Assembly (NCBI RefSeq): GCF_003287495.1 | Contig: NZ_PRLE01000004.1 | Coordinates: 186,001 to 250,000 of the forward strand | Direction: 5' to 3' | Source: Faecalibacterium prausnitzii | Lineage (GTDB): Bacteria > Bacillota > Clostridia > Oscillospirales > Ruminococcaceae | DNA: 64,000 nucleotides | Shown: positions 23,491 through 31,030 of the stretch, in pieces | How the letters are laid out: each line of letters opens with the position of its first letter | Numbering within the stretch: the stretch's first letter is position 1 | Translations under genes and position numbers: made by a program | Notes under the pieces: model-generated | What the model was told of the DNA's origin: nothing | The model's input: the letters and a program-made list of their open reading frames with translations, nothing else | Databases searched by the model: none

Positions 23491-24510
23491 CTATTCCGCA
23501 AGCTCTGCCCGCCGGAACGCCCGGGTATGGGCGGCTTTTCCATCGGCCGTGTAGACCGAGAAATAGACGTACTCGCCGATGGGCGGCAGGTCCAGCTCCG
23601 CGTGGGTGATGGGGCTGCCGTCCGGGTTGTAAAAGCTCTTGCCCAGCTTGGGGCTGCCGTGGACGACGATCCGCTGGGCCGGGCTGCAGCCGATCCGCAC
23701 ATGGCTGCCGTCAAACGTCAGCTCGGTGATCTCGGGGCCGGTGGTGGCATAAAAGCGGCCCTCTTCCAGCGCCCGAATGACCGCCGGGTAGGTCAGCTCC
23801 TCGGCCAGGATCTGGGTCCAGGAGCCGAACGAATCGCACATCAGGTCCCCGAACGGTGCCTTGTTGTGGTTGTCGTCCGCGCCATGGACATAGAGGAATT
23901 TGCCCTTGCGGAGGAACTTATCGTACAGGGCCATGTTGCACTCGTAGCCGCTGATCTTCTCCGAGCCGGTGTTGAACACCTCCAGGCTGAAGCAGCCGTC
24001 ATAGCTCAGGGTGTCTTCCTCGGCCTCCATGGACCAGCAGGGGTGGTTGTAGGTGACGAGATATCCGCTGGCCCGGGCCGTATCAATAAACCGCTGGATA
24101 TATTCCCGGCTGTATTTCCGGGGGCCAAGGTCGCCCTTGTGCTCCCGCTGATGCTCGGCCACTTCCAGCGGCATATACTTGCAGAAATTGGGGTCCCAGC
24201 CGATGATGGCGGTGTTGTGCGGATCCTTTGCCAGCAGGTTGAGGTGAATTTCCGGCTTGAACAGGTCAAACTCGCAGGTGGGCGAGGGGCGGATATAGGC
24301 CTCATAACCCGTCAGCATGAGGAAATCGTCCGTGGAAAGGGCCGTGTGGTCATAGGGAGCCTCGTGGTCCGTGATGGCCAGGATGGAGTAGCCTTTTTCC
24401 TGATAGGCTTGTACCATCTGTTCCGGCGTCAGGGTGCCGTCCGAAAGGTTGGTGTGGGAGTGCAGGTTGGCGCGGTACTGCTTCGCGCCCGGGGCAATGT
24501 ACGAGAACAT
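23491..24510 (-). CDS. PHP-domain phosphoesterase
   Basis: 339 residues, no signal peptide, so cytoplasmic. The four PHP motifs are visible: NLHSHTNLSDGT (residues 15-26), ITDHEAP, a histidine in VTYNHPCW and GADDNHN, all of which coordinate a metal trio that hydrolyses phosphodiesters or phosphomonoesters. It follows an SBP-permease-permease operon at the place where E. coli ugp has the phosphodiesterase UgpQ, so it may process an imported glycerophosphodiester or similar compound. ATG 24510 has AGGAGG eight bases upstream. Substrate not established. Confidence 0.85.
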   Translation of the reverse strand: MFSYIAPGAKQYRANLHSHTNLSDGTLTPEQMVQAYQEKGYSILAITDHEAPYDHTALSTDDFLMLTGYEAYIRPSPTCEFDLFKPEIHLNLLAKDPHNTAIIGWDPNFCKYMPLEVAEHQREHKGDLGPRKYSREYIQRFIDTARASGYLVTYNHPCWSMEAEEDTLSYDGCFSLEVFNTGSEKISGYECNMALYDKFLRKGKFLYVHGADDNHNKAPFGDLMCDSFGSWTQILAEELTYPAVIRALEEGRFYATTGPEITELTFDGSHVRIGCSPAQRIVVHGSPKLGKSFYNPDGSPITHAELDLPPIGEYVYFSVYTADGKAAHTRAFRRAELAE

Positions 24511-24547
24511 GGCATGTGCCTCCTTGATTGCTTTGTGCCAGAACGGC

Positions 24548-24577
24548 AAAAGGGCAGCCGCCGTGGGCTGCCCTTTT
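24548..24577 (-). terminator. Attenuator-like stem-loop between permease and PHP genes
   Basis: Eleven base pairs (24548-24558 with 24567-24577) with U4 inside the 3' arm on the minus-strand transcript. It would lower expression of the PHP and lipoprotein genes relative to the transporter. Confidence 0.6.
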
Positions 24578-24595
24578 CCGGTTGTGTGGAGGAAT

Positions 24596-25495
24596 TTACT
24601 TCATTGCGGCCTTGGAGTAGCCCGTCATCATATATTTCTGGAAAATGAGGAACAGGATGACCACGGGGATGATGGCCAGCACGGCGCCCGCCATGATCTC
24701 GTGATAGTTGGAAACTGCCTGGCCGGCAAAGGTGTTTTTGAGCTGTGCCAAGCCGACGGTCAGCACGCGGCGGACTTCGTTCTTGGCAATGATCTTGGGC
24801 CAGAAGTAAGCGTTCCAGCCGTTGGTAAAGGTGACCAGCGTCACGGTGAAGATGGTGGCCTTGCTCATGGGGACCAGCACATACCAGATGGTACCCAGAC
24901 GGCTCAGGCCATCAATGCGGCCTGCATCGATGTAGCTCTGGTCAATGGACATGAACGTGTTCCGCAGCATGAAGATGTAGTAAGCGGAAACTGCTTCCGG
25001 CAAAATCAGGCCCAGGAACGTATCGCACAGGTTCCAGTTGGCACACATGATGTAGATGGGGATGAACGTGACCTGCAGGGGGATCATCAACGCGCCCAGC
25101 ACCACATAGAACAGGGCGTTGCGGCCCTTGAAGCGGCCCACCGCGAAACCATACGCCGCCAGGACGCCGGTGCCCACCTGCAGCAGCAGGATGCCCGCCG
25201 TCATGACGATGGTGTTCCAGTAGTATTTCATGAAGTTGGCTTTCTGGAGCACGTTGAGATAGTTTTCGGGGTGGAACTCATGCGGGAAGAGCGTGGGGAT
25301 GACCAGCTGCACTTCCTCGGCGGACTTGAACGACGTTGCGATCATCCAGTACAGCGGGAAGAGCATGATCAGGGTAACGATGACAGCCACAACGGTCTGT
25401 GCATGGTAGCCCACGGAATATTTTTTGTGCTTGTGCGCCTCGTTGACCTCTTTGATCAGAGCCGCGTTGTCCATAGCTGTATTCTGCGTAGCCAT
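24596..25495 (-). CDS. ABC importer permease (UgpE/MalG-like)
   Basis: 299 residues with six predicted helices (VVAVIVTLIMLFPLYWMIA first; AIIPVVILFLIFQKYM last). The EAA loop that contacts the ATPase is QSYIDAGRIDGLSRLGTIWYVLVP near residues 183-206. It is the second permease of the operon. No ATPase gene is adjacent, so a shared MsmX/UgpC-type ATPase elsewhere is required. Regulatory and gene context favour glycerol-3-phosphate or glycerophosphodiesters as cargo, but the protein sequence alone only says carbohydrate-uptake type 1 family. Confidence 0.9.
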   Translation of the reverse strand: MATQNTAMDNAALIKEVNEAHKHKKYSVGYHAQTVVAVIVTLIMLFPLYWMIATSFKSAEEVQLVIPTLFPHEFHPENYLNVLQKANFMKYYWNTIVMTAGILLLQVGTGVLAAYGFAVGRFKGRNALFYVVLGALMIPLQVTFIPIYIMCANWNLCDTFLGLILPEAVSAYYIFMLRNTFMSIDQSYIDAGRIDGLSRLGTIWYVLVPMSKATIFTVTLVTFTNGWNAYFWPKIIAKNEVRRVLTVGLAQLKNTFAGQAVSNYHEIMAGAVLAIIPVVILFLIFQKYMMTGYSKAAMK

Positions 25496-25518
25496 GTCTG
25501 CATTCTCCTTTCAAAGCA

Positions 25519-26475
25519 TTACGAGTCGTAAGTGACCGAGCGGTCGGACACTTTCATGGTCAGCACGGTGATAACCAGCAGGATGAGGAAGAACATGACG
25601 GCTGCGGTGGCCGCGCGATCCATCCGGAAGTCCACCATGGCGTAGCGGTAGATGAGGTAGACGAACACTTCCGTCGAACGGGCGGGGCCGCCGGACGTCA
25701 GGATATCCACCGACTGGAAAACTTTCATGGAAGACAGGAATGTGGTGACCAGCAGGAACAGCGTGGTGGGAGACAGCAGGGGCAGCGTGATGCGGAAGAA
25801 CTTCTGGACGCCGTTTGCGCCATCCAGAGAAGCCGCCTCGTAATACTCCTGCGAAATGCCCATCATGGCCGAGAGGTAGATCATCATGCCGTAGCCGATG
25901 ACACGCCAGCCGGTCAGCATCAACACCGAGGGCAGCGCCGTGGACTGCTGGTTGAGCCAATCCACCGCCGGCAGCCCGATGCACTGCAGCAGGTAGTTGA
26001 GAACGCCGGAATCGGTGTTCAGGATCCACAGGAAGACCACTGCCGCGGAGGACATGGCCACATACTTGGGCACGAACACAAAGGCACGCATCAGGCCGAA
26101 CGAGCGGGTCATCCGGTTGAACAGCAGTGCCAGCAGCATACCGCCCACCATGGTGACGAGGATCTCGCCCATCGAGTAGAGGAACGTGACCTTGAGGGAG
26201 TTCCACAGGTATTTGGCACCGCTGCCTGCGAACAGCCACTGCCAGTTTTTCAGGCCGACATATTTCCAGGTGTCATTCAGCAGGTTCCAATCGGTAAAAC
26301 TGATCTGCACCAGCTTCACGATGGGGTAGTAAGTAAACACGCCCAACAGGATCAGAGCAGGCAGAACGAAGAGGAAATCAATAAAATGGGAAAGGGTGCG
26401 CTGGGAAAAGAACGGCTTCTTGTCGGCTTTCACGGCCTGTGTGGCAGAAGCTGCGCCCGCAGCGGCTTGTTTCAT
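25519..26475 (-). CDS. ABC importer permease (UgpA/MalF-like)
   Basis: 318 residues, six helices. It opens with a soluble basic tail and helix FIDFLFVLPALILLGVFTYYP and carries the EAA loop QEYYEAASLDGANGVQKFFRITLP near residues 205-228. PARSTEVFVYLIYRYAM is conserved among sugar-type permeases. It forms a heterodimer with the product of the next gene, 24 bases downstream. Confidence 0.9.
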   Translation of the reverse strand: MKQAAAGAASATQAVKADKKPFFSQRTLSHFIDFLFVLPALILLGVFTYYPIVKLVQISFTDWNLLNDTWKYVGLKNWQWLFAGSGAKYLWNSLKVTFLYSMGEILVTMVGGMLLALLFNRMTRSFGLMRAFVFVPKYVAMSSAAVVFLWILNTDSGVLNYLLQCIGLPAVDWLNQQSTALPSVLMLTGWRVIGYGMMIYLSAMMGISQEYYEAASLDGANGVQKFFRITLPLLSPTTLFLLVTTFLSSMKVFQSVDILTSGGPARSTEVFVYLIYRYAMVDFRMDRAATAAVMFFLILLVITVLTMKVSDRSVTYDS

Positions 26476-26514
26476 GATCTCACGTCCTTTCAGGAGGTGT
26501 CGAATACTTATTTA

Positions 26515-27879
26515 TCAAGCGTGGTCTGCCAGGATCTCGTCGATCTCCGTGACCATATCCTCGGAGTTGGAGTTCACGTCGCCGTCCTGGTTCATGATGA
26601 CTTCCATGTAGTTCTTCCAGGTAGTGGCCAGCTCGCTCCAGGCGCTGTTCTGGATACGCGGGTTGATGAGGTTCAGGTTATCAAAGATGCACTGGAATGC
26701 AGGCTTCTTCTCCAGGAACTGCTTGCCCTCATCGGTCTCCAGCACGGAGTTACGGGTGGGCAGGTAGCCGGTGCCCTCGGCCCACTCCATGTTGACTTCC
26801 TTGCCGCAGAGGAACTGCAGGAACTGCCATGCAGCGTTCTTGGTGGCCTGGTCGTTCTTGGAGGGGATGCCCAGCACGCAGCCGCCGACCTCAGAATTCT
26901 TATCGCCGGTAGAAGCGGCGGGATACCATGCCATACCGACCTCGAAGTCCGGGCACTTGCTGACGTAGTTGTTATACAGGGAAGAGGTGTGCATCACGGA
27001 GAACGTCTTCTGATCGTAGAAGTTCTGACGCATGGCAGCGGAAGCATCGGTGCCGGTTGCAAAATAGGCATCGCCCGCGTCGCACCAGTCCTTGATCATG
27101 CTGGTCACGCCCAGAGCGGTGTCGCTGCCCAGGTCGCAGGTGTTGTCATCGGTGATGATCTGCACGCCCTCATTGAGGTACATGGTCTCGAAATACCACT
27201 GGTCCCAGCCCGGAACCACGGTGCCGTACACACCGGCGGTCTTGTGGACCTCGGCCAGGAACGGGGTAAAGTCCTCGATCTTTTCGGGGATGGTCCAGCC
27301 GTTGGCGTCGGCCATGGTCTTGTTGTAGTAGATGACCTGGGTGGAGTGCAGGAACGGCAGAGCCACCTGCTTGCCCTCGAACTGGGAGCTCAGCAGCAGA
27401 CCAGCGGAGAAATCATCGGTGTCATAACTGGTGCCCTCGATGTAGGGGTCCAGGTTCTCAAACAGGCCGCTGTCGCCGTAGGAAGCAACGTAGTCGGTGT
27501 TGGCGACGGCGATCGCGGGCAGGCCGGTTCCGGCCGCGTGGGCAGCCACCAGAGCCTCGTTGATGTCCTTGTAAGCGCCGATGTACTGGGCCTCGACGGT
27601 GATGAGGCTCTGGGTCTCGTTGAACTTCTTGACCACGTCGGCCACCAGATCGTCGTACTGAGACTCCAGCGCGTGCCACCAGGTAATGGTGATGGGTTCG
27701 GTGACCTCATACTTGCTGGGGTCCGCAGCCTCGGAAGCAGCCGCGCTGGATGCGGGTGCGGAAGAAGCCGCCGCGCCGGCCTTGCCGGTGGAGCCGCCGC
27801 CAGAGCACGCGGTCAATGCTGCCGAAGCCGTCAGGATACCAGTAGCGGTCAGAAAGCTGCGACGAGAGATCTTTTTCAT
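26515..27879 (-). CDS. ABC importer substrate-binding lipoprotein (UgpB-like)
   Basis: 454 residues. The signal peptide KKISRRSFLTATGILTASAALTACSGG has both a twin-Arg-like RRSF and a lipobox TAC, followed by a Ser/Ala linker. The binding domain starts EPITITWWHALESQYDDLVADV, which is typical of UgpB-type family 1 binding proteins, and contains the usual NKTMADANGWTIPEKIEDF and KKPAFQCIFDNL segments. It is the first gene of a five-gene operon whose leader carries a terminator like those of glpA and glpK, so glycerol-3-phosphate or a glycerophosphodiester is the best guess for cargo. Confidence 0.88.
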   Translation of the reverse strand: MKKISRRSFLTATGILTASAALTACSGGGSTGKAGAAASSAPASSAAASEAADPSKYEVTEPITITWWHALESQYDDLVADVVKKFNETQSLITVEAQYIGAYKDINEALVAAHAAGTGLPAIAVANTDYVASYGDSGLFENLDPYIEGTSYDTDDFSAGLLLSSQFEGKQVALPFLHSTQVIYYNKTMADANGWTIPEKIEDFTPFLAEVHKTAGVYGTVVPGWDQWYFETMYLNEGVQIITDDNTCDLGSDTALGVTSMIKDWCDAGDAYFATGTDASAAMRQNFYDQKTFSVMHTSSLYNNYVSKCPDFEVGMAWYPAASTGDKNSEVGGCVLGIPSKNDQATKNAAWQFLQFLCGKEVNMEWAEGTGYLPTRNSVLETDEGKQFLEKKPAFQCIFDNLNLINPRIQNSAWSELATTWKNYMEVIMNQDGDVNSNSEDMVTEIDEILADHA

Positions 27880-27996
27880 AGTTCTTCCTTCTTTCCTTCG
27901 TGTTTTGGTTGTTCTTTTTTAAAAGCGCCCGTTCCATAGAGCGCAGGGTCCATGGTAAATTGGCATCCCATTCCCCGCTCTTCCGTTTTCAGGGAT

Positions 27997-28062
27997 AAAA
28001 GAAAAGCGAACAATCCAAAACGGCTCGAATGGCTCTTCAAGTCTCTTTCTGGTTGTCCGCTT
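27997..28062 (-). promoter_or_regulatory. Leader terminator of the importer operon (probable GlpP target)
   Basis: In the roughly 235-base leader AAGCGGACAA pairs with TTGTTCGCTT (28053-28062 with 28004-28013) around a 39-base loop; the transcript then runs into a U-rich tract (27997-28005). A TTTTGG motif just before the 3' arm is shared with the glpA leader. The arrangement is promoter-terminator-gene, that is, conditional readthrough. Other parts of this 359-base gap hold no gene. Confidence 0.6.
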
Positions 28063-28119
28063 GGCGCTCTCATCTCTGCAAGCTAGATACAGGGTTCGTG
28101 ATGCAATTCTCTGGTTTTG

Positions 28120-28148
28120 ATGATATCATATCATCTTGGATTTTTCAA
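28120..28148 (-). promoter_or_regulatory. Promoter of the importer operon
   Basis: On the minus strand TTGAAA (28143-28148), 17 bases, TATCAT (28120-28125). A TGATATCATATCA palindromic stretch overlaps the -10 box and could be a repressor site. Confidence 0.6.
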
Positions 28149-28238
28149 CGGGAAAAACGTATTTTTTACAGTTTCTATTTCCTATCTTGACCAATTTCGT
28201 CTACTTTGCCTAAATCTAACGCAAATTATAGGCAGATT

Positions 28239-29039
28239 TTACAATTGACAGAGCTGCTGGCCCATCTCGCCCAGTGAGGCAAAGATGGCATCCGGCTGCA
28301 CCTCGGAAGTCGGCACATCTTCCAGATGTGTCTCCCCTGTCAGCACCAGCAGGCCGACGGCTCCGTTTTTCACGCCGGTAGCCACATCTGTATACAGGCG
28401 GTCGCCCACAAAGGCCACTTCCGGGGCGGCAAAGCCGGTCTTGTCCAGCACCATCTCCACGGTTTCGGCAAAGGGCTTCCCCAGGTACTTGGGCTGCTTG
28501 CCGGTGGAAAGGCTGATGGCGGCACAAAAGCTGCCGCAGTCCGGGATAAAGCCCGTCTCGGTGGGGCAGTTGATATCCAGATGGGTGGCTAAAAACAGCG
28601 CCCCCTCCCGGATGAACGTGCAGGCGTTGGAGAGTTTCTCGTAAGTCAGGGTGGTATCAAACCCGATGACCACAATGTCCGGTTTCTCATTGACCAGAGG
28701 GATGCCCGCCTCCTGAAAGCTCTCCACCAGCGGGGGCGTGCCCACCAGATAGACGGTCTTATCCGGGTAATGGGTCTGCAAATAGCGGATGGTCACATCG
28801 CCACTGGTCATGATCTGGTCCCGGGTGATGGGGCAGCCCATCTTTTCCAGCTTTTCCATGTAGTCCCGGGGCGAGCGGGAAGAATTATTGGTAAAAAACA
28901 GGTACTGCTTGCCTGCTTTTTCCACAGCTTTCAAAAAATCAGCCGCTCCGGACAAGATCTGGTTGCCCAGATAAAAGGTACCGTCCATATCCAGCACAAA
29001 CAGCTTGGTGCGCTTGAGAAGTTCCATTTTGTCGGTCAT
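28239..29039 (-). CDS. HAD-superfamily subclass IIA phosphatase (NagD / glycerol-phosphate phosphatase type)
   Basis: 266 residues. HAD motif I is LFVLDMDGTFY (residues 12-22), motif II FFTNNSSRSPRDY near 48-60, motif III is the Lys in YLGKPFAETVEMVL and motif IV FVGDRLYTDVATG. The large cap between II and III defines subclass IIA, whose members dephosphorylate nucleotides, sugar phosphates or glycerol-3-phosphate. Located between the importer operon and glpP, and co-directional with mgtC 36 bases upstream, it may be a glycerol-3-phosphate phosphatase here; this is inference from context. Confidence 0.88.
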   Translation of the reverse strand: MTDKMELLKRTKLFVLDMDGTFYLGNQILSGAADFLKAVEKAGKQYLFFTNNSSRSPRDYMEKLEKMGCPITRDQIMTSGDVTIRYLQTHYPDKTVYLVGTPPLVESFQEAGIPLVNEKPDIVVIGFDTTLTYEKLSNACTFIREGALFLATHLDINCPTETGFIPDCGSFCAAISLSTGKQPKYLGKPFAETVEMVLDKTGFAAPEVAFVGDRLYTDVATGVKNGAVGLLVLTGETHLEDVPTSEVQPDAIFASLGEMGQQLCQL

Positions 29040-29075
29040 ACTTTATACCACCCTTTCGGTGATGCCCGGTGCGGG

Positions 29076-29765
29076 TCACTCGTTGACTTCCAGCACCCAC
29101 GGCAGTTTCTCCAGCTCGCCGATGATGGTCAGCTGGTCCACATTCTTACCGGGCTTGATCCGCATTTCCACACGGATGATGTCGTTTTTCTTCTGCGTTA
29201 CCGTCAGGTCCACCAGTTCGCCGCCCAGTGCCTGGATCTGCTGGACGGTCTGGCTCACGGTGCCGTTCCGTCCATCGATGCGCAGGACCAGGAACATCAA
29301 CCCGCCGCCGATGATGTGCTCGTTGTGGAGCAGGCTCTGGGCCGTGATGATGATCATGGTACCGGCCACGGCAATGAGATACATCCCCGCGCCCATGGCC
29401 ATGCCGATGCCGGCGGTGGTCCAGATGCCGGCGGCAGTGGTCAGGCCGGTAACACTGCGGTTGCGCTCAAAGATGATGCCCGCACCGAGGAAACCGACGC
29501 CCGAGACCACGCTGGACGCCACGCGGGAGACATCCGCCTTGAAAAACTCGGTGAGGGGCGAGACATCAAAAAAGCCATATTTGGAGACCAGCATCATCAG
29601 GGCCGCGCCCATGCAGACGATGAGGTGGGTGCGGATGCCCGCGTCTTTCAGGCGGTTGGTGCGCTCAATGCCGATGCACAGGCCACAGCAGGAGGCCAGG
29701 ATCAGCCGCACGGCACAAACCATCTGAAACTCAAACGAAGACATTTCCTGCACGGTGGTCATCAT
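29076..29765 (-). CDS. MgtC/SapB family membrane protein
   Basis: 229 residues. The N-terminal 130 residues form the MgtC domain with four to five helices (RLILASCCGLCIGIERT; GIRTHLIVCMGAALMMLVS; VVSGVGFLGAGIIF; GLTTAAGIWTTAGIGMAMG). A C-terminal ACT-like domain follows (TQKKNDIIRVEMRIKPGKNVDQL). MgtC proteins in enterobacteria act in Mg limitation and on the F-type ATPase; function in Firmicutes is unclear. It shares a transcript with the HAD phosphatase gene. ATG 29765 or 29762, with GAGGAGG upstream. Confidence 0.88.
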   Translation of the reverse strand: MMTTVQEMSSFEFQMVCAVRLILASCCGLCIGIERTNRLKDAGIRTHLIVCMGAALMMLVSKYGFFDVSPLTEFFKADVSRVASSVVSGVGFLGAGIIFERNRSVTGLTTAAGIWTTAGIGMAMGAGMYLIAVAGTMIIITAQSLLHNEHIIGGGLMFLVLRIDGRNGTVSQTVQQIQALGGELVDLTVTQKKNDIIRVEMRIKPGKNVDQLTIIGELEKLPWVLEVNE

Positions 29766-29842
29766 GGCAGAGCCCTCCTCAACCGTCTGCGGGGTTCATA
29801 GCGATCAGCAGACCTGCTGCCCCGCTCCCGCCCCCGGTACAC

Positions 29843-29909
29843 AAAAAAAGAGCAGACCTACAGCTTGAGAGGATAAAGCTTTCCCGTTCTCAAGCCGCTG
29901 CTTCTGCTC
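29843..29909 (-). promoter_or_regulatory. Leader attenuator of mgtC-phosphatase operon with possible leader peptide
   Basis: GAGCAGA/TCTGCTC (29903-29909 with 29850-29856) and CTTGAGA/TCTCAAG (29888-29894 with 29864-29870) build a strong stem ending in seven U residues on the minus-strand transcript. Its 3' side, GCTCTTTTTTTGT, is almost the same as in the glpA and glpK leaders. A 17-codon frame (MSRSSGLRTGKLYPLKL) spans the stem, so ribosome-based attenuation is also possible. The rest of the 437-base gap is AT-rich promoter DNA with no gene. Confidence 0.55.
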
Positions 29910-29988
29910 ATTGCTCTTTCAGGCGGCTGTGCCACATCTTCTTTTCTGTCCGGCGCGCGTTCTGCCGCAGGCCGAAGTCCATGCACAG

Positions 29989-30018
29989 AGAGTAGCACAC
30001 GATGTTCATATTTGTCAA
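29989..30018 (-). promoter_or_regulatory. Promoter of mgtC operon
   Basis: On the minus strand TTGACA (30013-30018), 18 bases, TACTCT (29989-29994) preceded by an extended TG. The leader to mgtC is about 215 bases. Confidence 0.6.
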
Positions 30019-30120
30019 TACAAAGTTCTTCGAACGTAAAATCTTTGTATGTTTTGTCGAATTCGTTCTCCAAAAACCAAGCACCTTTACCAGTGTCCTT
30101 GTTGAATTTTTCAAAAAAGA

Positions 30121-30149
30121 TTGCTTTTCTTTGGCAAAGCCGTCATAAT
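30121..30149 (+). promoter_or_regulatory. Promoter of glpP
   Basis: TTGCTT (30121-30126), 17 bases, CATAAT (30144-30149), 54 bases before the chosen start. Confidence 0.55.
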
Positions 30150-30202
30150 GTTTCTGGAGAAGAGAGAATTTTAGAAACAGGAAAGTGAGGAATCTCAATT
30201 TC

Positions 30203-30769
30203 ATGAAACAGGAACTGATGGACGCCATTCAGGAAACGCCCGTCATCGCCGCGGTCAAGGATGATGACGGGCTGCAGAACGCGCTGCAAAACGAAAATAT
30301 CCGGGTCGTGTTTATCTTGTACGGAGACATCTGCAGCATTGCCTCCATCGTGCAGCGGATTCACGCGGCGGGCAAATTCGCCATCGTCCATGTAGACCTC
30401 ATTGCGGGCCTTGCCAGCAAAGAGGTGGCCGTGGACTTTATCCGCAGCCAGACCGAGGCCGACGGCATCATCTCCACCCGCCAGTCGTTCATCCGCCGGG
30501 CCAAAGAACTCGGGTTGGCTGCCATCCTCCGGGTGTTCCTGCTGGACTCCATCTCGCTGGAGAGCCTGGGCAAGATGCCCGCCAACCTCCCGGACTGTCT
30601 GGACATCCTGCCCGGCACCATGCCCAAAATTCTGCGCCGGGTGTGCGCGGACGCCAAAGTGCCGGTGCTCACGGGCGGCTTGATCGCCGACAAAGAGGAT
30701 GTGATGGCCGCGCTGGATGCCGGTGCCACCGCCATTTCCACCACCAATCAGGCGGTCTGGAACATGTGA
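30203..30769 (+). CDS. glpP: Glycerol-3-phosphate-responsive antiterminator
   Basis: 188 residues matching GlpP throughout: TPVIAAVKDDDGLQNALQN at the start, VVFILYGDICSIASIVQRI, HVDLIAGLASKEVAVDFI near residues 68-85, ADGIISTRQSFIRRAKELG and PVLTGGLIADKEDVMAALDAGATAISTT near the end, a TIM-barrel phosphate-binding pattern. With glycerol-3-phosphate bound, GlpP acts on leader RNAs of glp genes so that transcription passes the leader terminator. Such leaders are seen at glpA, glpK and the importer operon of this window. ATG 30203 is preferred; the frame also contains an upstream GTG at 30185. Confidence 0.95.
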   Translation: MKQELMDAIQETPVIAAVKDDDGLQNALQNENIRVVFILYGDICSIASIVQRIHAAGKFAIVHVDLIAGLASKEVAVDFIRSQTEADGIISTRQSFIRRAKELGLAAILRVFLLDSISLESLGKMPANLPDCLDILPGTMPKILRRVCADAKVPVLTGGLIADKEDVMAALDAGATAISTTNQAVWNM

Positions 30770-30852
30770 GACGCATGTTCTGCAATATGCGCAAAAAGAA
30801 AAGCGGCTTTTTGTGGCTTCCTACAAATCGAGTACAAATCCTCTAAAACGCC

Positions 30853-30881
30853 TTGCAATTTGGGCCGCAGGAGGGTATGAT
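30853..30881 (+). promoter_or_regulatory. Promoter of the glpA-like operon
   Basis: TTGCAA (30853-30858), 17 bases, TATGAT (30876-30881). Confidence 0.7.
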
Positions 30882-30916
30882 AGAGCCAACATAAGTTGTT
30901 TGTTTCAAAGAGTTAT

Positions 30917-30965
30917 GAGCGAAACGAGCAGGGGCTATGCCTTTGTTTTGGTTCGCTCTTTTTTT
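30917..30965 (+). promoter_or_regulatory. Leader terminator of glpA-like operon (probable GlpP target)
   Basis: GAGCGAA (30917-30923) pairs with TTCGCTC (30952-30958), followed by seven T residues, 35 bases after the -10 box and 65 bases before the gene. The tract GCTCTTTTTTTGT is shared with the glpK leader. A terminator placed between promoter and gene beside glpP implies antitermination control. Confidence 0.75.
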
Positions 30966-31030
30966 GTACAAACAGCACAGCGCCCCGGCTCCCGACGGGC
31001 CAAGGCGGAACTGACAGGAGGAAAAGAGTA

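Noticed and set aside
28219-28240. TACAATTG near the end of the HAD gene as a BlaI-type operator
   Set aside because: Only a half match and at the 3' end of a gene; eight-base palindromes of this kind are expected by chance.
29843-30018. M-box or NiCo riboswitch before mgtC
   Set aside because: I could not match the conserved M-box or NiCo core; the leader has only one long stem-terminator.
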